Below, one piece after another: positions 9,104 to 18,897 of a stretch of 32,405 nucleotides of DNA. This stretch comes from Desulfocapsa sulfexigens (GTDB lineage Bacteria > Desulfobacterota > Desulfobulbia > Desulfobulbales > Desulfocapsaceae): positions 1-32,405 of the forward strand of contig DQTH01000046.1 in the NCBI GenBank assembly GCA_015662865.1, read 5' to 3'. A program made the translations under genes and the position numbers. Within the stretch, counting starts at the first letter, position 1. Every line of letters starts with the position of its first letter. Under the pieces are notes generated by a model. That model was given only the letters and a program-made list of their open reading frames with translations, did not search any database and had not been told where the DNA came from.

Positions 9104-9155
9104 AAAAAATGTATTATTTCTGCGTACTAAGGTAGGTTGAAATAATACATTTTTT
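9104..9155. repeat. Perfect 16-bp inverted repeat with 20-nt spacer (possible bidirectional terminator or operator)
   Basis: AAAAAATGTATTATTT (9104-9119) and AAATAATACATTTTTT (9140-9155) are exact reverse complements. Confidence 0.6.
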
Positions 9156-9227
9156 TCAGCAACGAAGAAGATGAAGAGTTTTCGAAGTCTACGCTTATCT
9201 ACGAATCCATCAAACAAGGAAAACTGT

Positions 9228-9878
9228 ATGAAAGTAATTGGTGTATCCGGATCTCCCATAAAAAACAGCAACACTGATCGCGCCCTGAAAATAGCTCTGG
9301 CAGCAACCGGAGTTAAAACTGAATTCGTCAAACTCAGCAAGCTGAATATCGAGCCATGTACGGCATGCCTTGGCTGCAAAACAACCAACAGATGTATTCT
9401 TAAGGATGATGGCATTCTCCTGACGGAAAAAGTATACAAAGCCGACGCACTGATTGTTGCTGGTTTCACCCCGTACTCATCCATCGACAGCCGCACAAAA
9501 ATATTTTTGGAACGCCTCTACCCCCTTCACCATCTTCATGCCCTGATGAGCGGCAAACCCGGAGGGGCTATCGTCACCAGTGCGATTCCACAGGGGATTC
9601 CCGGCATGCCTGATGCCTATGAAACCGGGTTGAGTGCTATCAGAAACTATATGCTTGAAGAGGGAATGAATTTTATTGGCAGCGTATCAGTCCCAGACAA
9701 CCTGCCTTGTGTCTCCTGTGGAGAAGACGGCCAGTGCGGAGCATCTGCGATCAAAATGATATATGGCTCGGATGCCACTCCGAACAGCATTGGTATCAAC
9801 AGTGCAGAGGACAGCCCGGAGGTAGTAGCTGCACTGAAACAGTTGGGCCAGGATATCATTGAGGCCTGTTTCAACTAA
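9228..9878 (+). CDS. NADPH-dependent FMN reductase / Isf-like iron-sulfur flavoprotein
   Basis: MKVIGVSGSPIKNSNTDRAL flavodoxin-like FMN site; compact CTACLGCKTTNRC (CX2CX2CX5C) typical of the Isf family; ATG 9228 preceded by AAGGA. Confidence 0.85.
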   Translation: MKVIGVSGSPIKNSNTDRALKIALAATGVKTEFVKLSKLNIEPCTACLGCKTTNRCILKDDGILLTEKVYKADALIVAGFTPYSSIDSRTKIFLERLYPLHHLHALMSGKPGGAIVTSAIPQGIPGMPDAYETGLSAIRNYMLEEGMNFIGSVSVPDNLPCVSCGEDGQCGASAIKMIYGSDATPNSIGINSAEDSPEVVAALKQLGQDIIEACFN

Positions 9879-9917
9879 TGGTTCATTGCGTCCAACAACA
9901 GGCAAAGAGCCATAATC

Positions 9918-10763
9918 ATGGCTAACCCCCCTGGCTCAACAGTCTCACAGGCTGAGAAGCTTGCTGCAGTTTCATTTGCCCTGGCACTTTTCCTTCTTTT
10001 CAATGCCCCGGCATCTGCCCCCTTGCCGCTGCTCTTTTTTCTCACTCTCTGCTTCATTGCGCCATTTTTTCCACAGTGGGGATTCTTTCTACCCGTAATA
10101 AGTGCTGGCAAAACCGGAAGTAAAGCAGTGGCCCTCACATTCGATGATGGCCCATCCCCATCTTCAACACCTGTCCTTCTGCAATTGCTCAAAAAATATA
10201 ACTACAAAGCAACTTTTTTTGTCATAGGAAACAAAGCGGAAAAGTATCCCCATCTCATCACAGACATTGTTGCCGACGGCCACACCATTGGTAATCATTC
10301 ATGGCGACATGACTCTCTGTTGATGCTGAGAAACAAAAAGAATTTGAGACAGGACATAGTAAAAACACAGAAAATTCTGGCTGAATCAGGAGTACGTCCC
10401 CTGGTTTTCAGACCTCCGGCCGGAATAACCAATCCGCGCTTAAAATCAGTATTATTTGAAGAAGGATTAATGGCTGTAACCTTCAGTTGCAGGGCCTTTG
10501 ATCATGGAAACAGGAAAATTTCAAATCTGGCAGAACGAATTCTCCGTAGACTCAAACCAAACGACATCATTCTTCTCCACGACATTGCACCAGAACCTGC
10601 GATTTTATTAAAAGAGTGGAAAATAGAGATCGACACACTTTTTTCCACTCTCCAGAAAAACAAACAGAAAGTATTGCCTCTGGAAGAACTTATTGGTTCA
10701 GAAGTGATGGAGGCGACTGAGACCATAGGTACAGGTGACTCTTTATCTGAAACTTATCATTAA
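9918..10763 (+). CDS. Polysaccharide deacetylase family protein (NodB homology domain)
   Basis: ALTFDDGPSPSSTPVLLQLL, KATFFVIGNKAEKYP, HTIGNHSWRHDSL, FRPPAG, DIILLHD; N-terminal hydrophobic segments. Confidence 0.92.
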   Translation: MANPPGSTVSQAEKLAAVSFALALFLLFNAPASAPLPLLFFLTLCFIAPFFPQWGFFLPVISAGKTGSKAVALTFDDGPSPSSTPVLLQLLKKYNYKATFFVIGNKAEKYPHLITDIVADGHTIGNHSWRHDSLLMLRNKKNLRQDIVKTQKILAESGVRPLVFRPPAGITNPRLKSVLFEEGLMAVTFSCRAFDHGNRKISNLAERILRRLKPNDIILLHDIAPEPAILLKEWKIEIDTLFSTLQKNKQKVLPLEELIGSEVMEATETIGTGDSLSETYH

Positions 10764-10875
10764 GGGTCAGTATTATTTATTCCATCGTATTATTTGACCG
10801 GTTTTCTATCACAAAAGCAGTTCGAAACTGATAAAATGCATGATTACATCTACAGTGGCAACTATCAGAAACCTT

Positions 10876-13800
10876 TCACCTTGTCTTCATTTCCTCCACC
10901 CAGCAGTACAGGACCGGGACAACAAAAACAGTAAGCAGCGCAATAATCATACCGCCAAAAGATGGAATGGCCATTGGGACCATGATATCCGATCCCCGAC
11001 CACTTGAAGTGAGAATCGGGACAAGGGCAAGAATGGTGGTGGCCGATGTCATGAGGGCCGGGCGTATGCGGCGTTCCGCACCGTGCAACACCATCTTCCT
11101 TATTTCCTGTTTTGAACTGCCTTTAAAATCCAGACGGGATTTGTCAAGATAGGTTGCCATGAGCACCCCATCGTCGGTTGCAATGCCGAAAAGGGCCAGG
11201 AACCCAACCCAGATAGCTACAGACAGATTAATAGTATGCACCTGAAACAGTTCGCGCATATCCGTGTCAAACAATGAGAAATTCATGAACCATTCCTGCC
11301 CGTAGAGCCAGATCATCAGGAATCCGCCTGACCAGGCAACCAGAATTGCGGAAAATACCATTATGGTGGTACTCATGGACTTAAACTGCAGGTAGAGAAT
11401 GATCATGATCACAAATAAGGCTAAGGGCAGGATAAAACTGAGACGTTTCTGCGCCCTGATCTGGTTCTCATAGTTTCCGGCAAAGGTGTATGATATTCCG
11501 GCCGGAAGCTGCAGCTCTCCGGATTCGATCTTTTCTGCCAGAAACTGTTTTGTCTCCTCCACCACATCCACTTCGGCATGCCCTTTTTTCTTATCAAAAA
11601 GGACATAGGCGGTGAGAAAAGTATCTTCGCTCTTGATCATCTGCGGACCACGTGTATAACGGATATCTGCCAGCTGAATCAATGGAATCTGTTCTCCGGC
11701 CGGAGCTGTCACCAGGATTCGTTTCAAAGCTTCAATGGAATCCCTGCGTTCACGCAGATAACGCACCCGAACCGGATATCGTTCCCTGCCCTCCACAGTG
11801 GTGGTGATCATTTTGCCGCCCACCGCCACTGCAATTACTTCCTGCACCTTGCCCAGCTGAATGCCGTACCGGGCAATGGCTTCACGATCTATAATAATCT
11901 CAAGGTAGGGCTTCCCAACCACCCTGTCGGCAAGAACCGTGAGCGGTGCCACAGATGGAACCTGTTTGACCAGACGTTCCATCTGCAGACCAACTTGTTC
12001 GATGGTTTCAAGATCCGGTCCTTTGATCTTTATGCCCATGGGAGCACGCATTCCTGTCTGCAGCATCACGATACGGGTGGCAATGGGCTGCAGTTTTGGC
12101 GCTGAGGTTACACCCGGAATTTCAGCTGCCGTTATGATCTCGTTCCAGATATCATCAGGATCATAAATCCCGGGCCATGGTTCACGGCCGGGATTCAAAT
12201 CAGGATTAAGCGCAGGCCGCCATATCCTGAACGGCTTGCCGTTTGCATCAGGAATCAGCCGGCCATCTTTATCACGCTCAAAACGTCCCTGTACCAGGTA
12301 GGGTATGCCGTCCACAGCCTTCACCGGTAGTCCGTCAGGATTTCTGAAATAATCCTTCCTGTCTGTACGGTGGGCAAAACGAAGGCGCTCGCCCTGTTTA
12401 TTCAGCAGATACTCGGGATGATAGTTGATTATGGTCTCAATCATGGACAATGGAGCAGGATCAAGCGGGGTTTCCGCCCTGCCAAGTTTTCCCACTGCTG
12501 ATTCAACCTCGGCAATGGCAGTTATTTCCCTGTCCTGCCTTGCCAGCACTTCCTGAACTTCTGAAAGCCCGGCATGGGGCATGGTTGTCGGCATATAGAG
12601 AAATGATCCTTCATCAAGGGGCGGCATAAATTCTCTGCCGAGCCCTGGAAAGCTATGTGCAAGAATCACCATGGGTTTACTGTGCAAAACAGCAGCAGGC
12701 ATCCAGCCCGCGAGACGTGGTACACCAAGCCAGACCATGGCACCCCCAATTGTTACCAGAAGGGGAAACATCAAAAAGACTGCCTTATAGCGAAGGCACC
12801 AGGCAAGCATTCGTGGATAAAAATACTGAAAAAGCTGAAACGAGCCGAGAACACCACCCACCAGCAGGGCCACAAAAAGAATATTATACAACGCTCCCTT
12901 TTCCACTCCCAGAGGCTGCCAGTTATGGGCAAGAAGCAGTGTTATAATCACTATGGAGATCCAGCTTTCCACTTTGCCCAGTACAAGCATGATTTTGCGT
13001 GGTAACCATTTGAGAACAAAACGATACAGACCAAATCCGACCAGAATCAGCCCGAAAACATGAACTTTCCAGGCCAGTACAACACCTGCAATAATCAGGA
13101 GTGCAGGCATGACAAACTGTATCAATCCGGGTCGTTTGCCTCCCTTTGCCCTGGCCCTTGAAAATAGAAGATGGGCAAGGGGTGGAAGAACTGTCAGGGC
13201 AATCACCACTGAGGCGATAAGGGCAAAAGTCTTTGTGTAGGCAAGGGGCTTGAACAGTTTCCCTTCAGCTGCCTGCATGGTAAATACCGGCAGAAAACTG
13301 ACAATGGTAGTGGCAACAGCAGTAAGTACTGCGCTACCGACTTCTGTTGAGGCCCTGTAAATGATTGCCAGAGTGGGCTCGTCAGGATCGGCAGTATCAA
13401 GTTTCGTGAGAATATTTTCACAGATGATGATGCCCATGTCCACAATGGTACCAATTGCAATGGCAATGCCCGACAGGGCAACCACATTGGCATCCACGCC
13501 AAAAACCTTCATGCCGATAAAGGACATCAATACCGCAAGGGGCAGCAGTGCTGAAACAAGAAGAGAACTCTTAAAATGCATGACTGTGACCAGCAGCACG
13601 ATGATGGTGATCAGTATTTCCTGGCCAAGGGCTGTTTTTAAGGTACCTAGTGTTTCATTGATGAGCCCGGAGCGGTCATAAAACGGCACGATGGTCACTT
13701 TGCTCACTGTGCCGTCAGCAAGGGTTTTACTTGGCAGGCCGGGGCTTATTTCCGCTATTTTCTCCTTGATGCGCTCAATGGCGGCAAGAGGATTATCACC

Positions 13801-14766
13801 ATAGCGAACCACGGCAACGCCTCCCACGGTCTCGGCTCCCGCCTTGTCAAGCACTCCGCGCCGCAGTGCCGGGCCCAGGGTAACAGTGGCCACGTCAGAA
13901 ACGCGGATGGGTATATTGTTAACAGCCTTGATAACAGCCTTTTCAAGATCACCAAGGCTCTTCACAAAACCGATGCCGCGAATCACATACTCAACACGGT
14001 TGATCTCAATGGTACGGGCACCAACATCAATATTGGACTGCTTGACCGCGGCAAAAACTTCAGCAAGGCTGACACCCTTGTCATGCATGGCATCGGGATC
14101 CACATCAATCTGATACTCTTTGACAAAACCGCCCACCGACGCAACCTCTGAAATACCTGCCACTCCCATCAGCCCATAGCGTACATACCAGTCCTGGATG
14201 GAACGAAGCTCGGCAAGATCCCAGCCACCCGCCGGTTCTCCGTCAGGAGTACGGCCTTCAAGTGTATACCAGAAAATCTGTCCAAGCCCTGTGGCATCGG
14301 GACCAAGGGTGGGCCGCGTATCAGGGGGCAGGGTTCCCTGCGGTAAACTGGCGAGTTTTTCAAGAAGCCTTGAGCGTGACCAGTAGAACTCTACTGAGTC
14401 ATCAAAAATCACGTAGATGGAGGAGAACCCGAACATGGAATAACTGCGCACGGTTTTCACGCCAGGCAGACCAAGCAGTGAAACCGTGAGGGGATAGGTA
14501 ACCTGATCTTCCACATCCTGAGGAGACCGGCCCGGCCATTTGGTGAATACTATCTGCTGGTTTTCACCAATATCAGGAATGGCGTCCACAGGGACTGGAT
14601 CCCGCGGCAGGCCTTCGATGTGAAAATCAAAAGGTGCAACCATTACTCCCCATCCAGCAGTGGCCAGCAGGACGAGTGCGATCACCACCTTATGGAGGAG
14701 ACAAAAACGTATGATTGAGCCGACAAGGGATGTTGCCGGAGGAAGCTGCTGGTCGGGAGTAGTCAT
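10876..14766 (-). CDS. CusA/CzcA-type heavy-metal efflux RND permease (long variant, 1296 aa)
   Basis: IGENQQIVFTKWPGRSPQDVEDQVTYPLTVSLLGLPGVKTVRSYSMFGFSSIYVIFDD, GTIVDMGIIICENI, IATDDGVLMATYLD are HME-RND hallmarks. Confidence 0.94.
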   Translation of the reverse strand: MTTPDQQLPPATSLVGSIIRFCLLHKVVIALVLLATAGWGVMVAPFDFHIEGLPRDPVPVDAIPDIGENQQIVFTKWPGRSPQDVEDQVTYPLTVSLLGLPGVKTVRSYSMFGFSSIYVIFDDSVEFYWSRSRLLEKLASLPQGTLPPDTRPTLGPDATGLGQIFWYTLEGRTPDGEPAGGWDLAELRSIQDWYVRYGLMGVAGISEVASVGGFVKEYQIDVDPDAMHDKGVSLAEVFAAVKQSNIDVGARTIEINRVEYVIRGIGFVKSLGDLEKAVIKAVNNIPIRVSDVATVTLGPALRRGVLDKAGAETVGGVAVVRYGDNPLAAIERIKEKIAEISPGLPSKTLADGTVSKVTIVPFYDRSGLINETLGTLKTALGQEILITIIVLLVTVMHFKSSLLVSALLPLAVLMSFIGMKVFGVDANVVALSGIAIAIGTIVDMGIIICENILTKLDTADPDEPTLAIIYRASTEVGSAVLTAVATTIVSFLPVFTMQAAEGKLFKPLAYTKTFALIASVVIALTVLPPLAHLLFSRARAKGGKRPGLIQFVMPALLIIAGVVLAWKVHVFGLILVGFGLYRFVLKWLPRKIMLVLGKVESWISIVIITLLLAHNWQPLGVEKGALYNILFVALLVGGVLGSFQLFQYFYPRMLAWCLRYKAVFLMFPLLVTIGGAMVWLGVPRLAGWMPAAVLHSKPMVILAHSFPGLGREFMPPLDEGSFLYMPTTMPHAGLSEVQEVLARQDREITAIAEVESAVGKLGRAETPLDPAPLSMIETIINYHPEYLLNKQGERLRFAHRTDRKDYFRNPDGLPVKAVDGIPYLVQGRFERDKDGRLIPDANGKPFRIWRPALNPDLNPGREPWPGIYDPDDIWNEIITAAEIPGVTSAPKLQPIATRIVMLQTGMRAPMGIKIKGPDLETIEQVGLQMERLVKQVPSVAPLTVLADRVVGKPYLEIIIDREAIARYGIQLGKVQEVIAVAVGGKMITTTVEGRERYPVRVRYLRERRDSIEALKRILVTAPAGEQIPLIQLADIRYTRGPQMIKSEDTFLTAYVLFDKKKGHAEVDVVEETKQFLAEKIESGELQLPAGISYTFAGNYENQIRAQKRLSFILPLALFVIMIILYLQFKSMSTTIMVFSAILVAWSGGFLMIWLYGQEWFMNFSLFDTDMRELFQVHTINLSVAIWVGFLALFGIATDDGVLMATYLDKSRLDFKGSSKQEIRKMVLHGAERRIRPALMTSATTILALVPILTSSGRGSDIMVPMAIPSFGGMIIALLTVFVVPVLYCWVEEMKTR

Positions 14767-14895
14767 AATATTTTGAAACTGTTTAGTTGTGCTGATGATT
14801 CAGGAACGCTTCATATTTCCCTTCTGAGTCTGCCCGTACATTTTTGAGCTATTTACAAAGAACCTGACAAGACTGAATGAAACGCTCCCGGGATA

Positions 14896-16962
14896 TCATT
14901 GGATGATCCGTTTCCGGACTTCGCCACACTGCAGCATCATGGCACCAAAGTAAGGATTCTTGATCTCCTCTGGTGCGGCCAGCCAGGTGGCACCCTTGTT
15001 ATCAAAAGCCATGGGACAGAACTGGATATAGAGCGGTGTTTCGCCTGCGGAACCAAAGGTTTCCACAATCCTGGCAAGGGTCTGGCTCAGGGGGTAGAAA
15101 ACTGTTCGAATTTCAGCAAGAGACCCGGCGGAGGTAAGGTGCAGCATATCTTCACTGAGACTGACAGCCAGGCTGGATGCCAGTTCCTCTCCTGTTTCCT
15201 GTAGAGATGCTGCTACGGTGTCTGCTCTGGAAACAAGGGCTCCACTCTTTTCTCTGGCTGCTTCAAATTTATCGCCGGCAAGAAGTTGCTGCAGCTCCAG
15301 GTAGCCGTTTATAAGAGTATCAATTTCCTGTTTCAGTTCCGTTGAACCAAGACGTGTCGCAGCCACATCATTCAGATCAAAATGACGACGAAGCTGATAA
15401 AAATGTTCAGAAAATAGTGTATACAGAAGTTCTGTCTCTTCACTGTTTTCAGCTTCCCTGAGCAGAACAATGTCACTGCCAAGAAGCATTGAAAGTTCCT
15501 GCCAGCTCAGACGGTCATCCTCCTCCAGTCCTTCTCCATTAATGGAGGCAAGGGTAAGCTTAAACTTCTCAAGGGATGCTGCCAGTTTCTCTTTATCTGT
15601 GCCATGAACTTCCTTTGAATAATCACCGAAATTCTGGTTGAGCAGATTAAGCCGTGAGAGAAAAAGAGAAGGATAGCTTGTATCAGCATCCCCTGTTTCT
15701 TCCAGATAGGGATTCATCATGGATGGACGGGCCTGGAGCTGGATGGCGGAATCGATCTTGAAATCACCTCTGGTCACCACAAGTTCTCCCTCGCTGAGTC
15801 CACTTTTTACCTGGTAGAAATCACCCTGTCTGGCACCCAATACCACCTCGCGCCCGACATAAACACCAGGCTGATCAGGAAGCTGGACATAAACCAGAGC
15901 CCTTTTACCGGTAATCAGAGGTGCAGAGACGGGAATGAGCAAGGGTGTGTTTTCCGGATCAGTAACTGCTGCAACGGAAGACACTGCCCTGACAAACATA
16001 CCTGGTTTTAGTTTTGCTTCTTTATTGTCGACATTTAAACGGATCCGTACTGTCCTTGTGGAAGTATTCACCAGTGGATCAATGTATGCGACCTCACCCT
16101 GGAAGGCAGTTCCCGGATAGGACTCAACTGTGAAATGGATTCGCTGATCAAGGGTGATGGACTGAAGGTCAGATTCATAGGCTTCAAGCACAACCCAGAC
16201 CCGGTCAAGATCCGCCAGGGTGTAGATGGGACTGCCTGTTTTCACATACATTCCCTCGTTGACATCCTTTTTAATGACAATGCCGCTGAGAGGTGCGGTT
16301 AAGGTTATGTGATCAGTGGGTTTCCCCTGCTTTTCAATGGCCTGCAGCTGCTTGTTGCCAAGTCCCAGCAGGCGCAGTTTTTCCCTGCTTGCAGCAAGAG
16401 TTCTTCCAGCAGTTTTTCTTATAATCTCATTGCCGGATTCCTCGGAACGTTTCAGGGCCACAGAGGCCTGAATAAGCTCTGCCTGGGCGGTGAGCAGTTC
16501 AGGTGAATAGACCTTGACCATGGGCTGGCCGCGTTTGACACGTGAACCAGTATAATCAACAAACAGCTTATCAATTCTGCCATTCACCCAGGAGGTAATG
16601 GTTCCCACCCTGGTTTCATCATAATCCACCTTGCCAACCATTCTGATTTCCGTCTGAGCATTCCCGTGACGAACTTCCTGCACTTCAACTTCAGCTAATT
16701 TACGGGCACGGCTGTCAAAGGATATCTGACGCAGGCTCGCCCTGTTTGCAGTGATTTCTTTCTGCACCTCAATAAGATCCATGAAACAGATGGGACACTG
16801 TCCGGATTCCGGCAGTTGTATCTGCGGATGCATGGAACAGGTCCAGATTGTTTCTCCGGCGTGATCATGGTCAGCATCTGAATTTGCGGCAAACACACCA
16901 GAGGTCGGCAGCAGGAGAAAACAGAAGAGGAGGGCAAAAAAACGAAAAGAGAGAGCCTGCAT
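14896..16962 (-). CDS. CusB-type periplasmic adaptor with N-terminal heavy-metal-binding motif and C-terminal DUF3347-like domain
   Basis: TIWTCSMHPQIQLPESGQCPICFMDL metal-binding motif; membrane-fusion core; C-terminal FCPMAFDNKGATWLAAPEEIKNPYFGAMMLQCGEV. ORF can start at 16989 (overlapping the upstream gene) or at MQALSFRFF, 16962. Confidence 0.9.
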   Translation of the reverse strand: MQALSFRFFALLFCFLLLPTSGVFAANSDADHDHAGETIWTCSMHPQIQLPESGQCPICFMDLIEVQKEITANRASLRQISFDSRARKLAEVEVQEVRHGNAQTEIRMVGKVDYDETRVGTITSWVNGRIDKLFVDYTGSRVKRGQPMVKVYSPELLTAQAELIQASVALKRSEESGNEIIRKTAGRTLAASREKLRLLGLGNKQLQAIEKQGKPTDHITLTAPLSGIVIKKDVNEGMYVKTGSPIYTLADLDRVWVVLEAYESDLQSITLDQRIHFTVESYPGTAFQGEVAYIDPLVNTSTRTVRIRLNVDNKEAKLKPGMFVRAVSSVAAVTDPENTPLLIPVSAPLITGKRALVYVQLPDQPGVYVGREVVLGARQGDFYQVKSGLSEGELVVTRGDFKIDSAIQLQARPSMMNPYLEETGDADTSYPSLFLSRLNLLNQNFGDYSKEVHGTDKEKLAASLEKFKLTLASINGEGLEEDDRLSWQELSMLLGSDIVLLREAENSEETELLYTLFSEHFYQLRRHFDLNDVAATRLGSTELKQEIDTLINGYLELQQLLAGDKFEAAREKSGALVSRADTVAASLQETGEELASSLAVSLSEDMLHLTSAGSLAEIRTVFYPLSQTLARIVETFGSAGETPLYIQFCPMAFDNKGATWLAAPEEIKNPYFGAMMLQCGEVRKRIIQ

Positions 16963-16966
16963 AATA

Positions 16967-17260
16967 TCATCCCTGGTTGTTTGTTCCAATTTTTTCTGGC
17001 TCCTGGCCCATTCCCTTCAGTTTATTGATGAATTTCTCCGGATCCTTTGCAAATTGTGGCGGACAGGCCATGCAGCAGAAGTAGACCCGCTCGCCCTTGT
17101 AATCCGCATACAATTTTTTATCGATGGTACCGCCCATCACAGGACAGGTGGTTTGTTCCGCGGCAAAAGCAATACCAGCAGCAAAAAAGAACAGAAAGAA
17201 ACATAGGCTTAATAAGCCGAACTTTTTGTTTTTCAAATCAGACATGAAATAAATCTTCAT
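16967..17260 (-). CDS. Small exported YHS-domain protein
   Basis: Signal-peptide-like N-terminus followed by CPVMGGTIDKKLYADYKGERVYFCCMACPPQFAKDPEKFI. Confidence 0.85.
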   Translation of the reverse strand: MKIYFMSDLKNKKFGLLSLCFFLFFFAAGIAFAAEQTTCPVMGGTIDKKLYADYKGERVYFCCMACPPQFAKDPEKFINKLKGMGQEPEKIGTNNQG

Positions 17261-17326
17261 TTTTTATTTTTTTTTATTGTAACAACAAGCTATTGAGCCC
17301 TGTTGTCGGGTTAATGAATCGTTTAC

Positions 17327-17447
17327 TGTTACCTGAATCCATGACAGCTTTGTGATTTTTTCTAATTCAACTTGTTGAGTTAGCAGAATAAAATTTGATA
17401 CAATCAGGTCCGAAAAAATCACTCGCCGCTCACAGAGTCAGGTGTTA
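17327..17447. mobile_element. Copy B of the MITE-like element (17332-17442) with flanking TGTTA direct repeats
   Basis: CCTGAATCCATGACAGCTTTGTGATTTTTTC ... GAAAAAATCACTCGCCGCTCACAGAGTCAGG: 22/31 matches between inverted termini including an 11-bp perfect inner block; TGTTA at 17327-17331 and 17443-17447. Confidence 0.6.
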
Positions 17448-17450
17448 TCC

Positions 17451-18725
17451 TTAATTCCATTTCCCCAGCACGACTCCTGCCTGAGACTCTAGCCTGGCAA
17501 CAGCCAGCGCCCGATCTGCTGCAGCACGACTTTCTGCCAGTTCAAAGGTGAGCAGGCTCTTTTCAGCATCGATGAGTTCAAGAATCGTGGTTTCACCACT
17601 CTGAAAACCATTGACGGCAACTTCCAGCTGCTGCTTTATTTTTGGCAGCAGATCATCCCGGTAAAGGGAAAATTTACGCTGGGCTTCCCTGTAGGAATAA
17701 AGGCTCCGCTCTATTTCAGCAGTCAGAGAACGTGTCTCCTGCTGTTTGGAAAACCTGGCGGAACTGATCTTTGCCACCTGTTCTGCGACCTTGCCATGGC
17801 GACGACCCCTAAAAACAGGTAAATTCAAGGTAATACCGGCGATGATGGGATCATCACCACTGTCAGGCGGGTCTCCAAATTCTGCTGAACCGGTAAGAAT
17901 TGTCTTTATGGAAAAGTTGAAATCTGGATAAAAATCTTTTTCAGCCAGCTCTTTTCCTGTTCTTGCCTTGGCGATGCGCTGCCTGGCAGCCTGAAGAAGA
18001 GGAGCATTTTGCAGAGCTGCCGTATGAATCGCATCTTCATCCAGGCTCAAAACAACCTGCTGCTGAACAGAGGGCATGGCACGAACACGTTCCGGCTCAG
18101 TACCAAGCAGGTTATTGATATGCACCCGAAGAGGCGTGGCCTGATCGGTGAGGGCTAGCGCTTTTTCTTCGGATTTTGCGAGTTCAATCTGGATTTCCAA
18201 AACATCGAAAAATGTTGTTTTGCCGCTAACATAACGGCTTCTGGCCACGCCTTCCAGATATCGCAGTAATTCAAGATTATCCTTGATGGTCTGTTGAGAA
18301 CGCCCCAGAAATCCGTATTCTATGTAGGCTTCCTTGACCTGCCTGGCAACATCAAGTTCAACGGCAGCAAGCCTGGCACCTGCTATGGCCACATCATGAT
18401 CACTCAGGCTGCGCTGCAGGGAAAGTTTGTTAAACCATGGCAGAGCCTGGCTGATCCCGATGGCAGCATTTTGCGGGCCGGTACGTGTTTCTACTGGTTC
18501 CAGATAATATTGAACTGTCAGTTTCGGGTCAGGAAGAACACCTGTTTGGCGGTTTTTTGCTGTACTTATCCGAAATTCCGCCCTGGCTCTTTGCAGGGCA
18601 TCGTTGCTTTGAATGGCCTGGGAAAGATAGCTGGAAAGGCTTACATCATCTTCTGCTGAAGAAAAGCCTGGATTGATCCCAGCCAGAGCTAACACTAAAA
18701 AAGAATAGAAAATCTGTTTTTTCAT
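17451..18725 (-). CDS. TolC/CusC-like outer-membrane efflux protein
   Basis: Signal peptide; coiled-coil repeats typical of outer membrane efflux proteins (ALQRARAEFRISTAKNRQTGVLPDPKLTVQY; NLPVFRGRRHGKVAEQVAKISSA). Confidence 0.9.
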   Translation of the reverse strand: MKKQIFYSFLVLALAGINPGFSSAEDDVSLSSYLSQAIQSNDALQRARAEFRISTAKNRQTGVLPDPKLTVQYYLEPVETRTGPQNAAIGISQALPWFNKLSLQRSLSDHDVAIAGARLAAVELDVARQVKEAYIEYGFLGRSQQTIKDNLELLRYLEGVARSRYVSGKTTFFDVLEIQIELAKSEEKALALTDQATPLRVHINNLLGTEPERVRAMPSVQQQVVLSLDEDAIHTAALQNAPLLQAARQRIAKARTGKELAEKDFYPDFNFSIKTILTGSAEFGDPPDSGDDPIIAGITLNLPVFRGRRHGKVAEQVAKISSARFSKQQETRSLTAEIERSLYSYREAQRKFSLYRDDLLPKIKQQLEVAVNGFQSGETTILELIDAEKSLLTFELAESRAAADRALAVARLESQAGVVLGKWN

Positions 18726-18786
18726 TTTTCCGGTACACAGTTGAGTGAGCTGATCTTAAAATCAATTTCAATTCCCTGAAGGCAAT

Positions 18787-18802
18787 AGCAGTTCCTGTGC
18801 CG
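18787..18802 (-). promoter_or_regulatory. Sigma-54 (RpoN) -24/-12 promoter for the efflux operon
   Basis: Minus-strand CGGCACAGGAACTGCT compared with TGGCACRNNNNTTGCW; exact GG-N10-GC; about 60 nt upstream of the ATG at 18725. Confidence 0.72.
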
Positions 18803-18897
18803 GAATTACGAAATACGACAAATGACAAGATAACAATTTAATATTTATGAGATAAAAAAAATGTCTAAGGAGATGTGGATAGGATAAAGCAAAAGAA

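Noticed and set aside
10764-10815. GGTCAGTATTATTTATTCCATCGTATTATTTGACC between convergent genes as a terminator
   Set aside because: Only the five outer bases pair; the inner GTATTATTT copies are direct, not inverted.
11578-12105. 175-aa plus-strand ORF opposite cusA-like gene
   Set aside because: Fully antisense to a strong HME-RND gene; composition matches complementary coding sequence.
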